From assembly GCF_001908725.1 (NCBI RefSeq), contig NZ_CP018725.1, positions 1 to 64,000 on the forward strand: DNA of 64,000 nucleotides, given 5' to 3'. The DNA is from Xanthomonas vesicatoria ATCC 35937. Lineage in GTDB: Bacteria; Pseudomonadota; Gammaproteobacteria; Xanthomonadales; Xanthomonadaceae. Below, piece by piece: positions 54,458-63,653 of this stretch. Each line of letters opens with the position of its first letter. Position 1 is the first letter of the stretch. The notes beneath the pieces are model-generated. The model saw only the letters and a list, made by a program, of their open reading frames with translations, did no database searches and was not told the DNA's origin. The position numbers and the translations under genes are program-made.

Positions 54458-57400
54458 TGTTCTATTTTCTCGATGAACTCAGGGTTGATCTCCACCGGAT
54501 CGTCCCCGTCAGTGAATGGGATGTCGTAAGCATCAAACGATGCATCATTGATGTGTTCAAGTGCGCCATCGAGCATTAGCTCCAGATCCGAAGCGCCATC
54601 TTCGAGTTCGGAGCGCGTCCAACTGGGTCGGGAGAGCATGAGGCGCAGCAGTGCGCTGTGCGCTTCATCCAAGCCCAGCAGGCCCGGGGTAGCAGCAGCG
54701 TCTTGATGGGGTGGCGGTAGTGCCTGGGGCTCGATGATCGGTTCGGCCACATCCTCTGTAAAGATGCCCGCCAAGAGGGCAGAAACCTTTGCGGTATCGT
54801 GTTGGAGTTCGGCAATACGTTTGGGGTCCAGGCGAAACTGCTTGGCTGGCTCTGCCTTGATGGCGCTTCTTCCAGAGCTCACGGCATGGACGTCACTAAA
54901 GACACGCTTGGTCTCTACACCGAGCGTCTTGTAAACCTTCTCCAAGAAGCGCATTTCGTCTGGCGAGACCGTGCCGTCACTTTGCGCAAGGCTTGCCATT
55001 GAGGCCGCGATTGTTTCCTTGGTGGTTTGATCCAATGGATCAAGCTTTTTCTTGAGCGAGGCCAGGGTGATGGGTGCTTGGCTCAGCCACACAAGATGCG
55101 CACGAAGGCGCTTGTGGTCGGCGGGACTGAGGTGACTCCATGCATCAATCTCTCGGCCAAGATGGTCAATTTCGTGTGCACTGAAATCGCCATCAGCCTG
55201 TGCAACGGTAGAAGCAAGTTGCAAGGTCAACAGGGCGATTTGATACGCACTGCTTTGGGCTTGATGGGTTTGGCCGGGCAACAACGCGAAGAGGACGACA
55301 GGATCAGTGTCGCCAGGCGCCCGCGCGCCTTCGAGCACATTGGGCTCCATGCCGATGTGAGTGGCTTCGAGCGTCCTGGCGAGATCTCGGATCTTTTCTC
55401 GGTTGAGCGATGCCCCGCCATTGCCAAAGCGATCGGCAAGCTGGCTCAGGGGCAGGGTAATCGCACGACCTTGAACCTCGTCCGACAGCAATTGGAGCGC
55501 TGCTTTGCTCGGGGCAGGCCAGATGCTGGTTGGCAGGTGTAGCAGGCCTTCCAGCGTGGTTCGAGCCTGGGGGTTCTTAATCAGAAGACGACTGAACGGG
55601 CCGAGCTCATCCGTGCATTGCTGGACGATTTCGTTGAGCTTCTTGATGGGCGCGGTGAGCGCGGTGACATCGGGTGTCTCGCCAAAGGTCTTGGGCTTTA
55701 AGCTGGTGCCATACAAAGCAGGAGAAAAGGTCTGTCTTGAGAATTTAAGCTTGGTGCGGTTCTTGGGCAGGACCAACCCTGCATCAAAAAGCTCCCGGTA
55801 GCGCTCAACGAAGAGCTGATCGAATTCCTCTGCGCAGCGCGTTGTGGCAGTTCTGAGGGGGATTTCGGGGCTCAGGCGTGCCCATGCGAGGGCGAGGCGT
55901 GCTGGAATCGGGGCGCGATCTAGTGAGCATTGCCCCAAAGCTAGACGTAAGTAGAACGGAAGCTCATGGGTGCGCTGAAAGCTAGGAAGCGGCTTGGTGT
56001 AAAGCTTCTCCTCAATGTCATCGAGTTCCATCCAGTCGAGCAAGCTGTTGATCTGGAATCGGATAACGCTGTAGATCTTGCCGTAGGCGGCTTCTAGCTG
56101 CCGTAGTGCTGCTTTGATGGCCGGCCAACCCTGCTTTGACTCTGGCTCATCGATTCCATCGATCACGACCCGGCGTTCAATGCCATACAAGAACAACATC
56201 ACGTATCGGTAGTTGCATTCGGGATCGGATCGATCAGAAGCGAGCCAATTGATGTAGGCGCGACGTTCGGTTGCAGATAGGTCTGCGTAGTTTTCCTGGT
56301 AGCCGATCGGCTCCCGGTAGTTGCCAGTTGGTGCAACGGCGAGAACGCCATTGACCAAGCTGGGTTCATTCCCACCCCTCGGTGTGGCGAGCTTGACCCC
56401 CGAGTAGAACAGTCCGCCCGAGATCTTTACCCCGCGAATTTCGATGATCTCGCCCGGCTGCACCCAACGCGTCTTCTCCCAGCCCGCAGGAGGCTTGGGC
56501 ACCAAAAATTCCTTTGCAGGTGCACTGCCGGCGATGCTGGTGCGATGAAGTTCGTCCAAGGCGTTAGCCGGTTCTGTGCGGGAGGCTGCAGGTAATGGTG
56601 GCGGGGTTGATGGCACACGTGCCTCGCGCTGCGGAGCAGGAATAGGCGGCAATGCAGGTGGCAGTGCTGGGATCGTCTCAACTCTTTCAGCAGTTGGCGT
56701 TGGCGCGATCACGTGTTGATTTTCAAGTGTGGGGTCGGAAGCTGTTTGGGCGGGTGGAGGCATCGCAGCTCTAGCACCGACCGCACGCATAGCGTCGAGA
56801 AGATTGCTGTTCAGTTGCTGCGGCGATGACGGGGCTTCCGTAGGTGCCGAGGCGATGGTTTGCGCGTCTGGTGTCTTGGTTGTTCCTAGATCGCTTGGAC
56901 TAAGCGAAGCAGTTGAGCGTGGGCGGCTCGGGGTGGGCACGATGATGCGCGGAGCGTCTGACGCGGCATCAATGGCAGAGTTCGCTTGCCGACTGATTGA
57001 TGGTTGCTCAGCCACAGCGCGCATTGCTTCAAGCAAATTGCCGTTGGGCTGCTGAGGGACGGGGCGATCTTGAGGATTTCTGGTGGCGCTCGGTTCCAGT
57101 GCGGCACGTGTGCCTGACAGAATGATCGGAGACATTTCCGCCTGCCCGGGAGGGGCAGGAGTCGGTGGTGCTACTGGTGTCGTCGGGCCGTGCTCGGCAA
57201 TGTGCGCCATCGCGGTCCGCAAGTTCCCAGGGCGGTCCTTTGCAGCAAGAGCTGGGTTCTGTGGAGGCGCCACCTGAGAAGGGGGGACTGATTGGCGCAA
57301 GGCTGCAGTCGGTTCCGCAACGGGCTCGCTGGCAACCCGGTTGCTCTGCGAGGGCAATGGAGCGATCGGTGGTTGAGCAGCCTCTAGCATGGAAGACAGG

Positions 57401-57678
57401 ATCTTCCGATTGGCGCCGGGGGGATCAGCGGTTATAGAACCGCGAGGTTTGCTTTGAACTCTCTTTGTTTCCGTTAGTTCCGCTAGGGTCGGCTCACGCA
57501 CGACCGGGGCGGGCGGCTTCTTCTGAGCCTGCCACTTCACGAAGAGGTAGAGCCCGAAAGCGACCACAACAGTAATGCCTAGAGCAATCCACACCTGTCT
57601 CGGCACCATCGCGATGATCGCCAAGGCGATCACGATCACGGTGAGGCCTGAGCCTTGTTTCTTTCTGCGTCTAGCCAC
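54454..57678 (-). CDS. Membrane-anchored TerB-N/TerB/TerB-C protein
   Basis: A 1,074-residue protein. Two hydrophobic stretches near the N-terminus (TVIVIALAIIAMV and IALGITVVVAFGLYLFVKW, residues 13-49) anchor it. A long Pro/Ala-rich disordered segment with repeats of an 'NLL(E/D)AMRAV' motif follows (about 60-360). Then come a TerB-N domain (IIEIRGVKISGGLFYSGVKL, ATERRAYINWLASDR), a TerB domain of acidic helices (STVAQADGDFSAHEIDHLGR, ASLAQSDGTVSPDEMRFLEK) and a TerB-C end. TerB domains bind metal. It is the first gene of the operon with the ATPase, helicase and membrane protein and could tether a DNA-processing complex to the membrane. Confidence 0.85.
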   Translation of the reverse strand: MARRRKKQGSGLTVIVIALAIIAMVPRQVWIALGITVVVAFGLYLFVKWQAQKKPPAPVVREPTLAELTETKRVQSKPRGSITADPPGANRKILSSMLEAAQPPIAPLPSQSNRVASEPVAEPTAALRQSVPPSQVAPPQNPALAAKDRPGNLRTAMAHIAEHGPTTPVAPPTPAPPGQAEMSPIILSGTRAALEPSATRNPQDRPVPQQPNGNLLEAMRAVAEQPSISRQANSAIDAASDAPRIIVPTPSRPRSTASLSPSDLGTTKTPDAQTIASAPTEAPSSPQQLNSNLLDAMRAVGARAAMPPPAQTASDPTLENQHVIAPTPTAERVETIPALPPALPPIPAPQREARVPSTPPPLPAASRTEPANALDELHRTSIAGSAPAKEFLVPKPPAGWEKTRWVQPGEIIEIRGVKISGGLFYSGVKLATPRGGNEPSLVNGVLAVAPTGNYREPIGYQENYADLSATERRAYINWLASDRSDPECNYRYVMLFLYGIERRVVIDGIDEPESKQGWPAIKAALRQLEAAYGKIYSVIRFQINSLLDWMELDDIEEKLYTKPLPSFQRTHELPFYLRLALGQCSLDRAPIPARLALAWARLSPEIPLRTATTRCAEEFDQLFVERYRELFDAGLVLPKNRTKLKFSRQTFSPALYGTSLKPKTFGETPDVTALTAPIKKLNEIVQQCTDELGPFSRLLIKNPQARTTLEGLLHLPTSIWPAPSKAALQLLSDEVQGRAITLPLSQLADRFGNGGASLNREKIRDLARTLEATHIGMEPNVLEGARAPGDTDPVVLFALLPGQTHQAQSSAYQIALLTLQLASTVAQADGDFSAHEIDHLGREIDAWSHLSPADHKRLRAHLVWLSQAPITLASLKKKLDPLDQTTKETIAASMASLAQSDGTVSPDEMRFLEKVYKTLGVETKRVFSDVHAVSSGRSAIKAEPAKQFRLDPKRIAELQHDTAKVSALLAGIFTEDVAEPIIEPQALPPPHQDAAATPGLLGLDEAHSALLRLMLSRPSWTRSELEDGASDLELMLDGALEHINDASFDAYDIPFTDGDDPVEINPEFIEKIEQ

Positions 57679-57942
57679 GTGGCCCCCTGCCTACGGCGCA
57701 TTTCCCAGGCCATTGTAGTGCCCGCAGACACGAGAAAAGCACCCGAGGAGTTAGCTTGGCATATCATCTTGGCGCCTAGGGCAACGGAGACCCGCACCAT
57801 GTTTAGCCCAATGAGAAGCGCTGCCTGACCGCTATGAGCAAGTCTGGCAAGTGGTAGCAATTTCAAGGATATTAGGCGTGCCGGGACGCGCCTGCTTGTC
57901 CATGCGTGACCCGGCTCATCTCCAGACCGCAGGGATGCTGTA

Positions 57943-58446
57943 ATGACCTCCAATTCGAAACCGCAAGCTCACATCTTCTCTTGTTTTTCGCCGGAAAAGG
58001 AAAACCCTATCGCGCTCGTGGTGGTGCCAACAAATCCAGCCGATGCGGAGGTTCTTGATCCGACGAAAGCCAGCGAAAAGCAAATTAAGAGTAGGTTTTC
58101 TCTGGTGCAGAACGACTTGGAGGAGGCTCAGAAAGCCCTTGAAAACATACCACCTATGGCAACATCGTTTCACAAGAGCCTGGTTGCTTACTTTGATATC
58201 GCATCGGGCGCAAAGGTAATTGAGTTCTACTGGTTTGACGCTTCAAAGAAGCGTCACCTTCTTACCTACCAAGTTTGGATGCGAGAGAATTTCGTCGAGT
58301 TCCAGCAAACACAAAGTCTCATCTCAGCCACTGGCGTGGCTCAGAATCTTGGCGCTGAGATAGTCAGCGAGAAGTCACGCCTCGACGCTTCGGTTTCCGT
58401 TTCACGGAAGTCTTCACTATCGGGCCTTGATGGGAAAAAGCGCTGA
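57943..58446 (+). CDS. Hypothetical protein divergent from the TerB operon
   Basis: A 167-residue protein with no domain I recognise (MTSNSKPQAHIFSCFSPEKE, AYFDIASGAKVIEFYWFDAS, HLLTYQVWMRENFVEF). It diverges from the TerB operon across about 260 bases, so both promoters lie between. It might be a regulator or accessory of that operon. Its end overlaps a small opposite-strand frame. Confidence 0.55.
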   Translation: MTSNSKPQAHIFSCFSPEKENPIALVVVPTNPADAEVLDPTKASEKQIKSRFSLVQNDLEEAQKALENIPPMATSFHKSLVAYFDIASGAKVIEFYWFDASKKRHLLTYQVWMRENFVEFQQTQSLISATGVAQNLGAEIVSEKSRLDASVSVSRKSSLSGLDGKKR

Positions 58447-58654
58447 GGGGAATTTTCGCGATGGTCTTTGGCACGCCGCTGATGGGTTGAGTCTGCCAAA
58501 GTGAAAATCGGGGGTCGGAAATCCGATGCGCATGTTCTTGCCAGTGCGCGATGCAAATCTCAGTTGCTTCGTTTGCATCGACTTGTGCTTGCTGAGGTGG
58601 CACACGACTGAGAGCTGCTAAATAGGCTTGGTTCCAAAATTCTTCGATGGTCAT
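58364..58654 (-). CDS. Small hypothetical protein (possible)
   Basis: A 96-residue frame beginning MTIEEFWNQAYLAALSRVPP and continuing QQAQVDANEATEICIAHWQE. The N-terminal 50 residues look like a known kind of short xanthomonad/phage protein ('EFWn.AYlaAL.r.p...A...A..a...hW'). The C-terminal third overlaps the opposite-strand gene by 83 bases and reads poorly. No Shine-Dalgarno is seen, so I rate it as possible only. Confidence 0.45.
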   Translation of the reverse strand: MTIEEFWNQAYLAALSRVPPQQAQVDANEATEICIAHWQEHAHRISDPRFSLWQTQPISGVPKTIAKIPLSAFSHQGPIVKTSVKRKPKRRGVTSR

Positions 58655-58793
58655 AGTAAGACGTAGAGTGGAGGTGGTGGCCTAGAACTAACCGCGATTT
58701 TCATTCTGTCAATGCCTAGGTTTGCATTTTTCAACGCTGATAGCACTTATATTTAGTGTCAGCTCCACTCGCATCGAATTTGATTAACGAAGA

Positions 58794-61700
58794 ATGATAT
58801 TGGATCGTCAAGTTCAGCAAATTGATCCTTCCCCGGATCGGGGAAGTGAAGTGACCCTGTTTAGCGCTCATGCAAGCGCTCAAAATCTCGTTGTATTAGG
58901 TGATCCAGGCTCTGGAAAAAGTTCGCTATTCAAGGCTTCTTCCGCCAAAGAAGACGGATGCTACTTTACTGTTAGAGACTTCCTCAATACACCCTCTGAC
59001 GAAGTCCCGCGTGATCAGATTCTTTGGATTGACGCGCTCGATGAGACGCGCTCGGGACGATCCGATCAATCCACCGTCGACCAGCTGACGCTCAAACTTG
59101 CAATGATTCGGCCCAAAGGCATGCGCCTGTCCTGTCGTGTGGCGGACTGGCTAGATCAGACTGACCTGGTGGCATTGCGGCCTTACTTCAACAAGTCAGG
59201 CGCGCCCACTGTAGTTCGGCTTCTTGCTCTAACAAAAAGCGAGCAGATGAACGTGCTTGCAAGCAGCTGCTGTGACGATGCTGAGCGCTTTGTTGAAGAA
59301 GCCGTTCGGCGACAACTCGACCCCTTGCTCGAAAACCCTCATACCCTGCTGCTGCTCGCCAAGGTGGTCCAGCGAGGAAATTGGCCGTTAAGCCAGACGG
59401 AACTCTTTGATCGTGCAGTGTTGCTTTTGCTTGATGAGCAAAACCCTCTTCATGCTGAGAAAGACTTGGGGCCAGGTCGGTTCACGGCCAAGGAGCTTCT
59501 CAGTGCAGCAGGAGCCTTGTGTGCGTTACGCTTGCTATCGAATTGCCAAGGTTTCTCACTTGCTGCGAGCTCCGATGACGAAAGCATCGCTTGCTACAGG
59601 GAGATCGATTTAGCGCCCAAGCCCGAGCTTTACGCGGCATTGAGTCGGCGGGCCTTCGTCTCAATCGGTCGAGGAGGAGTGGACTACACCCATCGTACGA
59701 TTGCTGAGTTCCTCGCAGCACGCTACCTCATTAGGCAGCTTTCATCCGGGTTCTCGCTGGGTCGCTTGCTTGCATTGCTTGGGATTGAGGAACGGCCACC
59801 TACCGCACTTCGTGGCTTGTTTGCTTGGCTGGTCACCCTCGTAGCTGACCCGACGCCTTTGATCGATTATGACCCGGTTGGTGTGCTGCTCTATGGAGAT
59901 CTATCTAACTGGTCGTCAGCCAATCGGCTGAGACTAGTCGACGCGCTGGCTAGCCACAGCAAGCAAGACCCTTGGTTCTTGTCTCGCCGCCATTTGCCAG
60001 ATACCGCCAAAGCGTTAGCTGATCCTGTTCTAGCAAAGCAATACCAGTGCTTGTTTACGTCATCGGAAAGCAGCTTGTCTTTGCGCCTATTTGTGCTGTC
60101 GCTGCAAAAAGGCGACCGGATATTGCCAGGCTTCACGGTAATCCTCAAAGCACTCGTGGGGGATGTGAAGGCGCATTACGCATTGCGAGTTGTAGCAATG
60201 GAAGTGCTTCATGAAGGCGACGATGCTTCGCGACACGCTTTGCTTACCGCCTATTCTCAATTAGGTAGTTCTGAAGATGACCTACGGCTACGTAGTGCTT
60301 GTCTTCATGCTCATCTTGGAGATGGACTCGACGCTGATGATTTCATCGCGTTTTGGGATGATCTTGAGTCTTGTGAAGAGCAACTTCCAATCGGAATTAC
60401 GATTGGGTTGTTGGATCACGTTGATCCTCCAATGGCAAATGAGATTTTGCAGATAATTCAAATTCGTGCAGTTCCTAATTCATCAATCTTCGCAAGCCGA
60501 CGTGGGCCGCGTGAAGCATCGCGGCTTTATGAACGGCTTCTCGCCATCGCGTTGCCAGTTAGCAAAAATCCACAGCAATCCTATGGCTGGCTCAAGTGCT
60601 ATCTACGCCGCGCTCAACACCACAGTCAAGACGGATCGCTAGCCAAAGCGTTCAAGGAATCTCCCGATTTGGGACGGAAAACGCTTCGCGCAGCACTGGT
60701 GCACGCTGATTTTTCCAAGAGTGATGAAAACTCCTGGTTGCGGTTCATTCATCTGATCAGGCCATGGGTGAATGTAGGGGACATGCTCGAAGAAATGCTT
60801 CAAGCGATACATGCCGCCCATGGTGAGCGCAGATCCCTGATCTACCGAGCAGCGTTGAGTGAGTCCGTTCGCCTTGGTGTGGTTGCAACTGTGCATAGCA
60901 CTAATTTGTCCGCCTTGGCAGAGCTGGATCCTTTATTGGGTGAGGTCCAAAGAGCGTGGCGAGCGCAACTGAACCAGATGCCTGATTTCGTTTCGCAATA
61001 CGCTCAAGAAGAGGCAAGACAAACCAAAGCCTGGCGAGTGAGCATTCAGGCGAATTTTGAGCAGAATGCTGCGGCGGTCAGTAGTGCTTCGGACTTAGGC
61101 TTACTTGAAGAGGCTACCGAGATCTATTTTTGGCACGATCGTCCACAGAGCGCAGCAGCACCCTCATCTCCTCGATTGCGATTGGAGTGGGCGCTAGGAG
61201 AGCAGGGCTCGGCCTGTGTTCTCAGAGGATTTGAGGCTCTCTTGACAAGGGTTGCACCGCCAGAGCTTTCTCAATTACTTGCCGATTACTGTGAGAAACG
61301 GTCAACGCCTTGGACTGCATTGCTAGCTGCACTTGACGTCTATCGCGATAAGGACGGTGAGATTAAGGAGCTTCCGGATACTCTGCTAGGATCTGCACTG
61401 ATGATTGAAGCGATTTTCCCTGTGTATGTGCATACAAAATCCTCAGTAGATCAGTGGCGTCACGTATGGGTTGATGAAGTAATTGAGGCCAAGCCGGTCT
61501 TGGCGGCTGATACCTACCTAGCCTTTTTGGCCAACGAGCTAGCTCAGCATAGTCTCCATCCTCACTGCTTGATGGCGCTTGGTCATCCGACGCTTGTAGG
61601 CAATCATCGAGGGCGGGGCTTGGTCCAGCTTTTGCACAGTTATCCGCTGCCAAAAGCGGATGTTCTCACGCAAATATTGCTATGGATACAGGAAGATGGC

Positions 61701-62825
61701 GTGTGGCATGCAATCAAGTCGCTTGCTTTGGAAACCGTAAACTCACTTCAAGCCAAGCCGTCACTGAGTTCGAATGAGCTTCAATGTTTGGGAATTTGGC
61801 TTTGGTTTGGCTTCACCAATGACCCTATTGTCTATCAGCCTATTTTAAGTAGTTTGTCATCCGAGCAACTTGACGTAGCGATTTGGGAGATCCTGGAAGA
61901 AGGCGTGGACGCAGGTTTCGGATCGCATAAGGTCTGGTCGTATTCCCTGAATCAGCTTGAGTTTGTAGTGATCTGGGCGTCTTCACGGTATCCACAGAAA
62001 GCTCAGCCGGTTGGTGGCTCAATGGGAATGCGCAATCCCTGGGATGCATCGATGCATATCCAGTCCATGATCGCGCAGATCGCTTCGCTGACGAGCCATG
62101 AAGCACGTATGGTCATGGCTAGGTTGGTGCAGCGCTCTGAGGTGGAGAGCTACCGCGACTCGGTCTTGCACCATAAAGCCAATCAGCTGACCGCAAGCGT
62201 GGATGCTTCGCATGTCGCACCAAGTTGGGAGGTCGCACAGGAAGCGTTGGCCAATCGAGCGCCACACTCGCATCAGGATATGGTTGCCGTGGTTCTTGAT
62301 CACTTAGGCGATGTGCAGAGACACATCAGTCATGGTAACGAAGACCCTTATAAGTTCTTTTGGAACACCGATAGCGCTAATCGTCTTGATCGGCCAAAAA
62401 CGGAAGATCAGGCCAGAGACGCGTTGCTCGGCATGCTCCGTTATCGACTATATCCTCATGAGCTTCGCGCAGAGCCCGAAGGGCACATGAGTGCCGATAA
62501 GCGAGCCGACATCGTGATCTTGGGTCGCAATATTAAGGCGGTCATTGAGATCAAACGTGATTTCCACGCAGAGGTCTGGACTGCGGCGATCGGGCAGCTT
62601 GATCGGTTATACACTCCTGATCCCGAGGCTGGTGGTTTAGGTATCTACTTGGTGTTTTGGTATGGGGAGAAGCGCGGACCTAAGATCCCAAGTCCGCCTA
62701 ATGGAAAGGGCCGGCCGCAGTCTGCTGCTGAGATGCAGCGCATGCTGCAAGGAGTGCTGCCAAGTTCTGTCGCAAAAAGGATCAACGTCGTGGTGATAGA
62801 CGTGTCTGGTCCTGGCGTGGAATGA
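58794..62825 (+). CDS. NACHT/STAND-like NTPase with C-terminal PD-(D/E)xK nuclease
   Basis: A 1,343-residue protein, moderately AT-rich. The N-terminal NTPase has Walker A VLGDPGSGKSSL (residues 35-46) and Walker B ILWIDALDETRSG (76-88), and ends with HRTIAEFLAARYL (300-312), the 'F-H-x-T-I-x-E-F-L-A-A' helix typical of NACHT modules. A long helical solenoid (about 330-1200) would be the sensor. The C-terminus is a PD-(D/E)xK nuclease: Asp1239 in RADIVIL, Glu1252 and Lys1254 in AVIEIKRDF, and Gln1268 in IGQL. This is the architecture of prokaryotic NLR-like phage sensors, but with the nuclease at the C-terminus. It stands alone; target and trigger are unknown. Confidence 0.82.
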   Translation: MILDRQVQQIDPSPDRGSEVTLFSAHASAQNLVVLGDPGSGKSSLFKASSAKEDGCYFTVRDFLNTPSDEVPRDQILWIDALDETRSGRSDQSTVDQLTLKLAMIRPKGMRLSCRVADWLDQTDLVALRPYFNKSGAPTVVRLLALTKSEQMNVLASSCCDDAERFVEEAVRRQLDPLLENPHTLLLLAKVVQRGNWPLSQTELFDRAVLLLLDEQNPLHAEKDLGPGRFTAKELLSAAGALCALRLLSNCQGFSLAASSDDESIACYREIDLAPKPELYAALSRRAFVSIGRGGVDYTHRTIAEFLAARYLIRQLSSGFSLGRLLALLGIEERPPTALRGLFAWLVTLVADPTPLIDYDPVGVLLYGDLSNWSSANRLRLVDALASHSKQDPWFLSRRHLPDTAKALADPVLAKQYQCLFTSSESSLSLRLFVLSLQKGDRILPGFTVILKALVGDVKAHYALRVVAMEVLHEGDDASRHALLTAYSQLGSSEDDLRLRSACLHAHLGDGLDADDFIAFWDDLESCEEQLPIGITIGLLDHVDPPMANEILQIIQIRAVPNSSIFASRRGPREASRLYERLLAIALPVSKNPQQSYGWLKCYLRRAQHHSQDGSLAKAFKESPDLGRKTLRAALVHADFSKSDENSWLRFIHLIRPWVNVGDMLEEMLQAIHAAHGERRSLIYRAALSESVRLGVVATVHSTNLSALAELDPLLGEVQRAWRAQLNQMPDFVSQYAQEEARQTKAWRVSIQANFEQNAAAVSSASDLGLLEEATEIYFWHDRPQSAAAPSSPRLRLEWALGEQGSACVLRGFEALLTRVAPPELSQLLADYCEKRSTPWTALLAALDVYRDKDGEIKELPDTLLGSALMIEAIFPVYVHTKSSVDQWRHVWVDEVIEAKPVLAADTYLAFLANELAQHSLHPHCLMALGHPTLVGNHRGRGLVQLLHSYPLPKADVLTQILLWIQEDGVWHAIKSLALETVNSLQAKPSLSSNELQCLGIWLWFGFTNDPIVYQPILSSLSSEQLDVAIWEILEEGVDAGFGSHKVWSYSLNQLEFVVIWASSRYPQKAQPVGGSMGMRNPWDASMHIQSMIAQIASLTSHEARMVMARLVQRSEVESYRDSVLHHKANQLTASVDASHVAPSWEVAQEALANRAPHSHQDMVAVVLDHLGDVQRHISHGNEDPYKFFWNTDSANRLDRPKTEDQARDALLGMLRYRLYPHELRAEPEGHMSADKRADIVILGRNIKAVIEIKRDFHAEVWTAAIGQLDRLYTPDPEAGGLGIYLVFWYGEKRGPKIPSPPNGKGRPQSAAEMQRMLQGVLPSSVAKRINVVVIDVSGPGVE

Positions 62826-63044
62826 GTAGAATGATAAAGGCGCTACCAAGTGCCGAACTCCAACCGTCAGTAGTCCTGCACATACAAAGCTATGTGCAAG
62901 TTTAAACAGTGCGGTATTGCATGTGCCCGCTCACAGCTTTGTCAGTGCCTGGCGGCGAGCAAGGCATTAGCACCTCCATTGTCAGTTCCTTGGCGTCGGT
63001 TAGGGATTGGCCGAAACTTTTTACATCACTAGTCAAGCCTTAAG

Positions 63045-63297
63045 CTAGGCGTATTCTAGTAAGTCAACACAATCTGTCGGTTGGTTGATATTAGCAAGAG
63101 CTAATGAAAGATTCGCCCTTGCTACTAGTTCAAGCGGGCTTAATCCCTGAACGTAATGACCGTGGGTAATCCTATCCATTCCTGCCCCTGCGAGTTTTGC
63201 CACAGTCCGAAGACTTGCAGTAAGTGCGACACTATCTAGTCTCCCTCCATGTAAGATCAGATTGCGCTGACGATAAAGGCGGTGAAATGAGTCAGCG
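63045..63297 (-). pseudogene. C-terminal fragment of a HEPN-domain protein cut by an IS
   Basis: The frame reads LYRQRNLILHGGRLDSVALT and then RTVAKLAGAGMDRITHG. RNLILH is the R-x4-H motif of HEPN ribonucleases. The N-terminal part is replaced by the IS3 element that starts near 63298, so the gene has lost its beginning. HEPN proteins of this type often act in anti-phage or toxin-antitoxin systems. Confidence 0.6.
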
Positions 63298-63359
63298 TGA
63301 GCCACCCCTGATAACTCGGACACCTGAAAGCGAGGACAATCCTCGCAGGGAGGTGTTCG

Positions 63360-63653
63360 ATGCAGAAGCGGCAGCGGTTTACAGCGGAGTTCAAGCGGGA
63401 AGCAGTGCGGTTGCTCAAGGCGGGAGATCGGCCAGCGGCCATGATCGCGCGGGAGTTAGCCATCCCGCGCAACCGGCTCTACAAGTGGGCCACGGATCTC
63501 GATGCGAAGGGCGCTGGCGCCTTTGGCGGCAGTGGCCGGCCCAAGGCCAACCCGGATGAACTGGCCAAGCTGCAGCGCGAGAACGAGCGGCTGCGCCAAG
63601 AGAACGAGATCCTAAAAAAAGCGGCGGCGTACTTTGCGCGGGAGCTACCGTGA
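63360..63653 (+). CDS. IS3-family transposase OrfA
   Basis: A 97-residue OrfA: KRQRFTAEFKREAVRLLKAG, helix-turn-helix (MIARELAIPRNRLYKWATDL), then a leucine zipper (LAKLQRENERLRQENEILKK). The codons CTA AAA AAA GCG near its end contain an A AAA AAA slippery site for the -1 shift into OrfB. GGAGGTG precedes the ATG. Confidence 0.9.
   Translation: MQKRQRFTAEFKREAVRLLKAGDRPAAMIARELAIPRNRLYKWATDLDAKGAGAFGGSGRPKANPDELAKLQRENERLRQENEILKKAAAYFARELP

Noticed and set aside
50957..57678. Complete type 2 BREX system
   Set aside because: Only BrxD- and BrxHI-like proteins are present. No PglX methyltransferase, PglZ, PglW or PglY occurs anywhere in the window.
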